Part shown: one piece after another, positions 29,501 to 36,598 of the stretch
How positions within the stretch are numbered: position 1 is the stretch's first letter
Layout: each line of letters opens with the position of its first letter
Translations under genes and position numbers: made by a program
The notes under the pieces: generated by a model
Databases searched by the model: none
Seen by the model: the letters and a program-made list of their open reading frames with translations, nothing else
Told to the model about the DNA's origin: nothing
Assembly (NCBI RefSeq): GCF_009768975.1
Contig: NZ_CP035733.1
Span: 930,001 to 994,000, forward strand
Source of the DNA: Sphingorhabdus lacus
GTDB taxonomy: Bacteria > Pseudomonadota > Alphaproteobacteria > Sphingomonadales > Sphingomonadaceae
Length of the DNA: 64,000 nucleotides
Direction of reading: 5' to 3'

Positions 29501-31680
29501 ATGAGCCTGAGCTTGCACGATACCAGCGCGCCTTCAACGGCGTGAAGGCGGAATATCGCAACGATGCCATCCAGGCGACCGCCTTTGGTTCGGACACACC
29601 CACACGCTACCGCCGTGACGAGATCCAGGGCAACGGCCTGTCGGGGCCCTACGCCCTAGGTGCACGCGACATTATCGCGAACAGCGAACGCATTACCTTG
29701 GAAACACGCGACCGCCTGCGTTCCGACCGTATTGTCGACCGCAAGTCGCTGTTCCGCCATATTGACTATGATATCGATTATCTCGCCGGAACGCTGCGTT
29801 TTCGCGAACCGATTCTTTCGCGCGGCAGCGGGCTCGATCCGCAGTTCATCATCGCGGAATATGAGGTCGATGGCATCGGCAAGCGCGTCGCCAACGCCGG
29901 TGGACGCGTCCGCTGGAAGAGTGCCGACGAAAAGCTGCAGATTGCCGCCACAGGCATTCACGACGAAAGCGACGCCGCCAAAACAGACCTGCTGGGCGCG
30001 GACCTGATCTATCGCCCGGCTAACGGCACCGAAATCCGCGCCGAATTTGCGGGGTCGTCCGGTGAAGCCAAAACAGCAGCAGCGTCTTCGGGCGGTGCAA
30101 CGGCATGGCTGGTGGAAGCCGAGCATCATGACGAGAAGTTCGACATCATCGCCTATGTCCGCGAACAGCAGGCAGGCTTTGGCGTGGGCCAGATCAACCG
30201 TTCGGAAATCGGCACGCGCAAGTTCGGTGTCGATGGTCGCTTGCGTCTGACTGAAAAGCTCTCGGCATCGCTCCTTGCATATCAGGAAGAATTTTTCGGT
30301 GACGACGCCCGCCGCCGCGCCGCGATCAGCGAGCTCGAATATCGCGACGGCGACACGACACTGCGCGCCGGATTGACGCACGCCAATGACAAGCTGGCCG
30401 ATGGTACGACCAATGTGTCGACCCTCGTCAAGCTCGGCGCATCGCAGCGTTTGCTGGATGGCAAGCTTGAGCTTTCAGGACAAACCGAATTCGCGCTGAG
30501 CGATCAGGATGAAAGCGTCGACTTCCCTGCCCGCCACAGCGTGTCTGCACGCTATGCCGTGCGTTCCGATGTTGCGCTTGTCGCCGGTTATGAAATCGCC
30601 AAGGGCGAAAATATCGACGCCCGCACCGCGCGGCTTGGATTTGACGTTGCACCCTGGGCAGGCGGCCGCATCCTTGCCAGCGCGAACCAGCAGCAGATAA
30701 CCGAATTCGGCCCCCGTACCTTCGCGGCCTACGGCTTGGCGCAATCCTTCCGTATCAGCGAAAAATGGTCGGCTGATGTCACGCTCGACGGCAACAAGAC
30801 ACTGGGCGGGTTCAGCCGCGCTGATGTCGTCAATCCGTTGCAGCCTGTTGCTTCAGGTGGCTTCCTGGGCAGCGACAGCAGCCTGACCGAAGACTTTACC
30901 GCGATTACCGCTGGCGCGACATACCGTGGCGATCGCTGGAGCTGGACAGGCCGCGCCGAATATCGCGACGGCGAAACAACGAACCGTTATGGCTTTACCA
31001 CTGCCGTGCTGCGCCAGATTGGCGAAGGTCGTGCGGTGGGTGGTGCCTTGAGCTGGTTCCGTGCCAACGAAAAGGGTGGCGCATCCACCACCACAGCGCA
31101 GGCCGAAATCAGCTGGGCGCACCGCCCTGCCGACAGCCAGTGGTCAGTCCTCAACAAGACCGAGTTCCGTTATGACGCCGTGCGCGATGCCGTGGCCGGT
31201 GAAGCCGGACCCATTGGCGGCGCACTGCTCAACATCGATGGCGATGCCAAATCGCGCCGGGTCATCAATAGCCTGTCGGTCAACTACACGCCGATCGACG
31301 AACAAGATGGCAGCTTCATAGAGCGTGGCGAATATGCCTTCTTCTGGGGCACGCGCTATAACACTGACCGTTTCGGCCAGGACGATGTCAAAGGCTGGAG
31401 CAATGTTTTCGGCGCAGATCTGAAATTCGACCTGAGCGATGTCGCTGATATCGGTGCCGCCGGTACGGTCCGGATCGGTACGAATGGCAAGAATATCGCC
31501 TATTCAGGCGGCCCGGTACTGACCGTGACGCCGTTCCAGAACGCGAACATCTCGCTGGGCTACAATGTCGTCGGCTTTGAAGACCGCGATTTTGAAGAAA
31601 GCCGCTACACACGCAGCGGGCCGTTTGTCACCTTCAAGCTGAAGTTCGACCAGAACAGCCTTGCCGGCTTCAAATTTTAA
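26563..31680 (+). CDS. Giant DUF11/SdrD-B-like outer-membrane protein
   Basis: 1705 residues, GTG start preceded by GGAGGGCGG. Layout by inspection: signal peptide ending ASLPASAQ; beta-rich N-terminal region; a DUF11-like unit near 390-500 ([32 protein letters not shown]); a carboxypeptidase-regulatory/SdrD-B-like unit near 515-570 ([38 protein letters not shown]); a middle with [19 protein letters not shown] and [17 protein letters not shown] segments; and a C-terminal half of alternating strands ending [20 protein letters not shown], with terminal Phe as in outer-membrane barrels. Probably the outer-membrane anchor or export channel of the operon. No TonB box or plug seen. Converges with the E2 gene (4-base overlap). 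Confidence 0.7.
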   Translation: [1705 protein letters not shown]

Positions 31681-32939
31681 TCGGTGAATAGCAGGACCGG
31701 CGTCTCAATCACTTTCTTGAGCGCCTGCACATAGCTCGCCGCATCCCAGCCATCCACGACACGGTGATCGCAACTGATCGACAGGTTCATCAGCTTGCGG
31801 GCCTCGATAGTGTCACCCACGAACATGGGCCGCTCAACGATCTTGTTTGGCCCGATAATGGCCACTTCCGGACGGTTGATGACGGGCGTCGTCGCGATAC
31901 CCCCAAGTGGGCCGAGCGACGTGATCGTCAATGTGGAGCCGGATAGCTCCTCGCTTTTTGCAGTACCGTTCCGCGCTGCGTCCGCCAAACGACTGATTTC
32001 ACTCGCTAATTGCCAGATATTCTTGTCCTGCGCGTCGCGGATAACCGGAACCATCAGACCGGCCTGCGTTTGCGTTGCCATGCCCAAATGCACCGATCCA
32101 TGCCGCGTAACAACACCGGCTTCGTCATCAAAGCGGGCGTTAAGCATCGGAAATTGCGGGATTGTCTTGCAAATGGCGACAATCAGCATCGGCAAAAGAG
32201 TCAGCTTCGGCTTCGTGCCGCGGTTGTCATTCAAGTCGGCACGCACGGCCTCGATGGCGGTAACGTCAATCTCGTCGACATAGGTAAAGTGCGGGATGTG
32301 GCGCTTGGACGCGGCCATATTATCGGCGATCCGGCGGCGCATGCCGATCACCTTGATGACCTCATCGTCCCGTTTCGCCGAACTGTGCGGAGGACGATAG
32401 CCCTGCCCCGACCCATAGCTCAAATAGGCATCGAGATCGGCATGACGGACATGTCCGCCTGCCGTCTTGACGTCAGTCAAATCAACCCCGAGATCTTTCG
32501 CACGTGCACGGACAGCAGGGGAAGCCGTTACAACGTCGCGATGCGTAGAAACCACAGCTTCTGCGGGCTTTTCCGCCACAGGCTGTACAGGTGCAGCCAC
32601 CGGTTCAGGCGCCTGTGGCACCTCGTCCGCGACCGTCGCGACCGCTGCCGGTTCTTCAGCTTTTACCTCGGGAACATGACTGACGTCATTGACGTCAGTC
32701 GCGGTTTCGATCTCGACCAGCATCGATCCGATGGCGATGACATCGCCCGCCTCGCCCGCAACCCGCGTCACAATTCCTGCAACCGGACTTTCCATTTCGA
32801 CGGTTGCCTTGTCGGTCATCATGTCGGCTAGCGGTTGGTCTTCCGAAATCTGGTCACCGACCTTGACGTGCCACGCCACGATCTCTGCCTCGGCAATGCC
32901 TTCGCCAATGTCGGGCAGGTTGAATGTGAATTTGGCCAT
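31677..32939 (-). CDS. bkdB: Branched-chain 2-oxoacid dehydrogenase E2 (lipoyl acyltransferase)
   Basis: 420 residues. N-terminal lipoyl domain with the lipoylated lysine in DMMTDKATVEMESP (about residue 44), then a Pro/Ala/Val/Glu-rich linker, a peripheral subunit-binding domain (ASPAVRARAKDLGVDLTDVKTAGGHVRHADLDAYL), and a catalytic acyltransferase domain ending in the SCDHRVVDGWDAASYVQ active-site motif (His and Asp present). Operon with the E1 subunits immediately upstream; no E3 gene in the window. Branched-chain specificity follows from the E1 type. Confidence 0.93.
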   Translation of the reverse strand: MAKFTFNLPDIGEGIAEAEIVAWHVKVGDQISEDQPLADMMTDKATVEMESPVAGIVTRVAGEAGDVIAIGSMLVEIETATDVNDVSHVPEVKAEEPAAVATVADEVPQAPEPVAAPVQPVAEKPAEAVVSTHRDVVTASPAVRARAKDLGVDLTDVKTAGGHVRHADLDAYLSYGSGQGYRPPHSSAKRDDEVIKVIGMRRRIADNMAASKRHIPHFTYVDEIDVTAIEAVRADLNDNRGTKPKLTLLPMLIVAICKTIPQFPMLNARFDDEAGVVTRHGSVHLGMATQTQAGLMVPVIRDAQDKNIWQLASEISRLADAARNGTAKSEELSGSTLTITSLGPLGGIATTPVINRPEVAIIGPNKIVERPMFVGDTIEARKLMNLSISCDHRVVDGWDAASYVQALKKVIETPVLLFTD

Positions 32940-32943
32940 CAGT

Positions 32944-33972
32944 TCAATCCTTCATGATCTTGTCGAACGCGCGGGCGAGTCGCACCGGTCCGGGGAAATA
33001 GGCCCATTCAAGGCTGTGGGGGTAAGGCGTGTCGAATCCGGTCACGCGCTCGACTGGCGCTTCGAGATGATAGAAGCAACGTTCCTGCACCTGCGCCGAA
33101 AGCTCGGCGCCAAAACCACTCGTCCGTGTCGCCTCATGCACCACCATGCAACGTCCGGTTTTTTTGACGGACGCCTCAATGGTGTCAATGTCCAGCGGCA
33201 GCAAAGTCCTGAGGTCAATAATCTCGGCATCAATGCCATGTTCGGCGACCACGGCTTTGACCACATGGACCATCGTCCCGTAGGTCAGCACGGTAACTGC
33301 CTGCCCTTCGCGCACAACGGCTGCCTTGCCAAGATCGATACGGTAATAGCCTTCGGGAACCGCGCTGCCCTCATGCTTGGACCAGGGCTCGACCGGACGA
33401 TCATAATAGCCGGTGAACGGCCCGTTATAAATGCGCTTGGGTTCGAAGAATACAACCGGGTCATTGTCCTCGATTGCCGCGATCAGCAACCCCTTGGCGT
33501 CATAGGGTGTCGCAGGGATGACCGTCTTGATCCCGCACACATGGGTAAACAGGCTTTCAGGGCTCTGGCTGTGTGTCTGGCCGCCAAATATACCTCCGCC
33601 GAACGGGGAGCGCACGGTCATCGGGCAAATGAAGTCATTCGCCGAGCGGTAGCGCATACGCGCCGCTTCGCTGACCAACTGGTCGAGGCCGGGGTAGATA
33701 TAATCCGCGAACTGGATTTCCGGCACCGGGCGCAAACCATAGGCCGCCATTCCGACGCCCACGCCGATAATGCCACATTCGCTGATGGGTGTATCGAACA
33801 CGCGCGTTTTGCCGTGCTTTTTCTGCAGGCCCGCCGTCGCGCGGAACACGCCGCCGAAATAGCCGACGTCCTCCCCCATGATGACGACATCGGGGTCTTG
33901 GCCTAACATCACGTCCAGCGCGCTGTTAATCGCCTCGATCATATTCATGGTTTTCGTCGCGTCTTCAGACAT
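32944..33972 (-). CDS. bkdA2: Branched-chain 2-oxoacid dehydrogenase E1 beta subunit
   Basis: 342 residues from ATG 33972 (MSEDATKTMNMIEAINSALD). It has the transketolase-like Pyr domain with GEDVGYFGGVFRATAGLQKKHG and the C-terminal domain with DLRTLLPLDIDTIEASVKKTGR and the conserved VHEATRTSGFGAEL. Its start overlaps the E1 alpha stop (TAATG). The in-frame extension upstream to 34032 lies inside E1 alpha and is rejected. Confidence 0.94.
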   Translation of the reverse strand: MSEDATKTMNMIEAINSALDVMLGQDPDVVIMGEDVGYFGGVFRATAGLQKKHGKTRVFDTPISECGIIGVGVGMAAYGLRPVPEIQFADYIYPGLDQLVSEAARMRYRSANDFICPMTVRSPFGGGIFGGQTHSQSPESLFTHVCGIKTVIPATPYDAKGLLIAAIEDNDPVVFFEPKRIYNGPFTGYYDRPVEPWSKHEGSAVPEGYYRIDLGKAAVVREGQAVTVLTYGTMVHVVKAVVAEHGIDAEIIDLRTLLPLDIDTIEASVKKTGRCMVVHEATRTSGFGAELSAQVQERCFYHLEAPVERVTGFDTPYPHSLEWAYFPGPVRLARAFDKIMKD

Positions 33973-35258
33973 TAGCGCGCCTCCCATTCCGGGCCGAATT
34001 TGTCGCGCTGCTCCTCCAGCATCTGGGCACATTGCTCTTTCAAATGCGCCGGCATTTCTTCGAAGACATCTTCAAACATGGTTTCGAAGGGATGGTGGAG
34101 ACCATGGCCCAAAATGCCATTTTGCTCGGCTTCCTTTTGCTTCGCCTTAACTTCGTCCGACAATTCCACGATCAGCGCAGAATGCTGCTCTTCGCTCCAT
34201 TCGCCCGATGAAATCAGGTGCGTCTTCAACCGTTCCACCGGATCACCCAGTGGCCAAAGTGCATATTCTTCAGCGGCGCGATAGGCGCTGGGATCATCCG
34301 AAGTTGAATGCCCCTCACCACGATAGGTGAAATATTCAATCAGCGTCGGGCCATTGTTGGTCCGCGCACGGTTCGCCGCCCATTGCATCGCGGCATAGAC
34401 CGCCAACGCATCATTCCCATCGACCCGCAATCCCGCAATTCCATAGCCAATGGCGCGTGCGGCGAAAGTGGTGCGCTCGCTACCGGCAAAGCCCGAAAAG
34501 GAGGAAATCGCCCATTGGTTGTTCACAACCTGGAAGATGACCGGCGCATTATAGACGGCGGCGAAGGTCAACGCGCTGTGGAAGTCGCCTTCAGCCGTCG
34601 ACCCGTCACCACACCAGACCGCAGCGATCCGTGTGTCCGCACGTGAAGCCGACGCCATCGCCCAGCCCACAGCCTGCGGATATTGGGTCGTCAGATTACC
34701 CGAGATACTGAAAAAGCCGTAATCTTTGGCCGAATACATGATCGGCAACTGCCGTCCCTTCAGCCTGTCCCCGCGGTTGGAATAGATCTGGTTCATCATG
34801 TCGACCAGCGGATAATCCCGTGTAATTAGAATACCTTGCTGGCGATAGCTCGGAAAACACATATCATCGCGATGCAACGCCATAGTGGTGGCAACCGAAG
34901 TCGCCTCCTCACCAAATGACTTCATATAGAAACTTGTCTTGCCCTGCCGTTGCGCGCGAAACATGCGATCATCGAATGCGCGCAGCATCAGCATTTTGCG
35001 GAGCATCAACCGCAACGTGTCGGCGCTCAGGCCCGGATTCCAACTGCCTGTTGCCCTGTTGTCGTCGCCCAATACGCGTACCAGACCGTACGCCAATGGA
35101 TGGATATCCGCAGGGGCAACATGCTCATCGGGGCGGGTAACCGCGTCCACCTCGGGAACAACAATATCGCTGAAATCAGCCTTGTCGCCGGGACGAAATT
35201 TCGGTTCAGGAACATGGAGATGCAAAGGCGCAAGATTGTCCCGGTTATGCTGCCCCAT
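33972..35258 (-). CDS. bkdA1: Branched-chain 2-oxoacid dehydrogenase E1 alpha subunit
   Basis: Thiamine-diphosphate subunit of 428 residues. The ThDP motif is AAVWCGDGSTAEGDFHSALTFAAVYNAPVIFQVVNNQWAI, and the phosphorylation-loop-like EYFTYRGEGHSTSDDPSAYR follows. The long N-terminus and SYRQQGILITRDYPLVDMMNQIYSN are typical of branched-chain rather than pyruvate E1 alpha. GGAGGAA precedes the start. First gene of the operon; its promoter is seen at 35319-35347. Confidence 0.93.
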   Translation of the reverse strand: MGQHNRDNLAPLHLHVPEPKFRPGDKADFSDIVVPEVDAVTRPDEHVAPADIHPLAYGLVRVLGDDNRATGSWNPGLSADTLRLMLRKMLMLRAFDDRMFRAQRQGKTSFYMKSFGEEATSVATTMALHRDDMCFPSYRQQGILITRDYPLVDMMNQIYSNRGDRLKGRQLPIMYSAKDYGFFSISGNLTTQYPQAVGWAMASASRADTRIAAVWCGDGSTAEGDFHSALTFAAVYNAPVIFQVVNNQWAISSFSGFAGSERTTFAARAIGYGIAGLRVDGNDALAVYAAMQWAANRARTNNGPTLIEYFTYRGEGHSTSDDPSAYRAAEEYALWPLGDPVERLKTHLISSGEWSEEQHSALIVELSDEVKAKQKEAEQNGILGHGLHHPFETMFEDVFEEMPAHLKEQCAQMLEEQRDKFGPEWEAR

Positions 35259-35318
35259 GCTTGTTCCTCCGCAAATGTCTTCCTGACCGACTCAGGTAAT
35301 TTATTGTCTGCGATTGTT

Positions 35319-35347
35319 ATAATATTTCAAGCACTGGTTTAGGTCAA
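35319..35347 (-). promoter_or_regulatory. Sigma70 promoter of the bkd operon
   Basis: On the minus strand TTGACC (35347-35342) and TATTAT (35324-35319) are separated by exactly 17 bases, each matching five of six consensus positions. They lie 61-89 bases upstream of the E1 alpha start. The -35 is inside a perfect palindrome. Confidence 0.7.
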
Positions 35348-35360
35348 TAGTATTGACCTA
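35340..35360. promoter_or_regulatory. Perfect palindromic operator overlapping the bkd -35 box
   Basis: Two 10-base arms, TAGGTCAATA and TATTGACCTA, flank a single central G, with no mismatch. Overlap with the -35 element suggests a dimeric repressor (or a class II activator) of branched-chain keto acid degradation. No U-run follows, so it is not a typical terminator for thyA. The regulator is unknown. Confidence 0.6.
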
Positions 35361-35369
35361 TCGGAGCAT

Positions 35370-36305
35370 TCAAACCGCCACAGGCGCGGATATATGAGCC
35401 TGCGGCGCGTAATCTAGCACTTCGAAATCATCAATCCGGAAATCAAAAATACTGTCGGGTGTCCGTAGCAGCTTGAGCTTTGGTGCTCCGGACGGCGTCC
35501 TCGACAATTGTTCTTCCACAAGATCGCTGTGGTTGAGGTAAAGGTGCACATCCCCCCCCTGCCAAATCAGTTCGCCCGGCTGATATCCGCAAATAGCCGC
35601 CAGCATCCGTGTCAAAAGTGCTGCGGAAAAGGCATTGAAAGCAAAGCCTAATCCAAGATCGCAGGATCTCTGGAACAGGATGCAGCTCAACACCCCGTCG
35701 GCGACATGGAATTGATAGGTTTTGTGGCAGGGTGGCAGCGCCATTTTATCGAGTTCGGCAACGTTCCAGCCTTCGATTATGTGACGCCGTGACCCCGGGT
35801 TATTTTTCAGGCTCTCGACCAGCATCGAAACCTGATCGATCCCCTTATCCATCTTTTGGAAAAGGCCCTCACCCACTGGCTTGTACACCGGCCAATTCAC
35901 CCATTGCGCGCCATATACAGGTCCTAAATCGCCCCACCGTTCCGCAAATTCAGCGCTTTCCACGATTTTCGCTTCGAAATCCTCTTGCGTGATATCGCTA
36001 CTCGTTTCGCGTCGGTACCGGTCCAGCGGCCAGTCGGTCCAGATCCGCACATTTTGCTGGAGCAAGGGCCGGATATTCGTGTTGCCGGTCAGGAACCACA
36101 GCATCTCGCGGGCCGCTGTTTTCCAGTACACACGCTTGGTTGTCAGCAAGGGCACCGCATCGTCCGCCAGCGAAAAACGCATCATGGCGCCAAAAAGCGC
36201 GCGGGTTCCGACCCCTGTGCGATCCCGCTGGATCGTACCTTCCGTCCATATCTTCCGCATCAGCGCAAGATATTGCTCCTCATAATGTGGCGTTGTTCCC
36301 ATCAT
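35370..36305 (-). CDS. thyA: Thymidylate synthase
   Basis: Methylates dUMP to dTMP with methylene-tetrahydrofolate. 311 residues; an ATG pair opens it (MMGTTPHYEEQYLALMRKIW). The catalytic cysteine lies in LDKMALPPCHKTYQFHV, the dUMP-binding arginines in QRSCDLGLGFAFNAF, and the C-terminal half has HLYLNHSDLVEEQLSR. It appears monocistronic. Confidence 0.98.
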   Translation of the reverse strand: MMGTTPHYEEQYLALMRKIWTEGTIQRDRTGVGTRALFGAMMRFSLADDAVPLLTTKRVYWKTAAREMLWFLTGNTNIRPLLQQNVRIWTDWPLDRYRRETSSDITQEDFEAKIVESAEFAERWGDLGPVYGAQWVNWPVYKPVGEGLFQKMDKGIDQVSMLVESLKNNPGSRRHIIEGWNVAELDKMALPPCHKTYQFHVADGVLSCILFQRSCDLGLGFAFNAFSAALLTRMLAAICGYQPGELIWQGGDVHLYLNHSDLVEEQLSRTPSGAPKLKLLRTPDSIFDFRIDDFEVLDYAPQAHISAPVAV

Positions 36306-36435
36306 GCGAAGCTAGAGCGCGGTAACGATTCTGGCAACCGCCGCATGGCGTTCAATATTCGGCTTGAAACGCCAAAATCGCAGGACTATAGGCACCGCCT
36401 GCGGTCGGTGGTCTTAGGCCCCAAATGGTCGCGGT

Positions 36436-36512
36436 CGGGAAATAGCTCAGCCTGGTAGAGCACTGCCTTCGGGAGGCAGGGGCCGGAGGTTCGAATCCTC
36501 TTTTCCCGACCA
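36436..36512 (+). tRNA. tRNA-Pro (CGG)
   Basis: 77 bases with encoded CCA. Acceptor CGGGAAA pairs with TTTCCCG, anticodon arm CTGCC-TTCGGGA-GGCAG gives anticodon CGG, and the T-arm GGAGGTTCGAATCCTC is normal. Confidence 0.97.
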
Positions 36513-36536
36513 GTTTTCTTTAGCGAAAACGTGATT

Positions 36537-36567
36537 TTAACCAAATTACAAACGCGCCCTTAACCAA
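36537..36567 (+). promoter_or_regulatory. Two TTAACCAA boxes upstream of the response regulator
   Basis: TTAACCAA occurs at 36537-36544 and 36560-36567, 23 bases apart, ahead of the gene at 36599. The octamer differs by one base from TTAACCAT, a CtrA half-site known from Caulobacter. Binding is a hypothesis. Confidence 0.3.
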
Positions 36568-36598
36568 TCCTTGAGGTTCTCCGACTATCGCGAGCAGT

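Noticed and set aside
32680-32705. Tandem TGACGTCA-like palindromes
   Set aside because: They lie inside the E2 linker coding sequence and encode Asp/Val/Thr repeats; regulatory meaning is unlikely.
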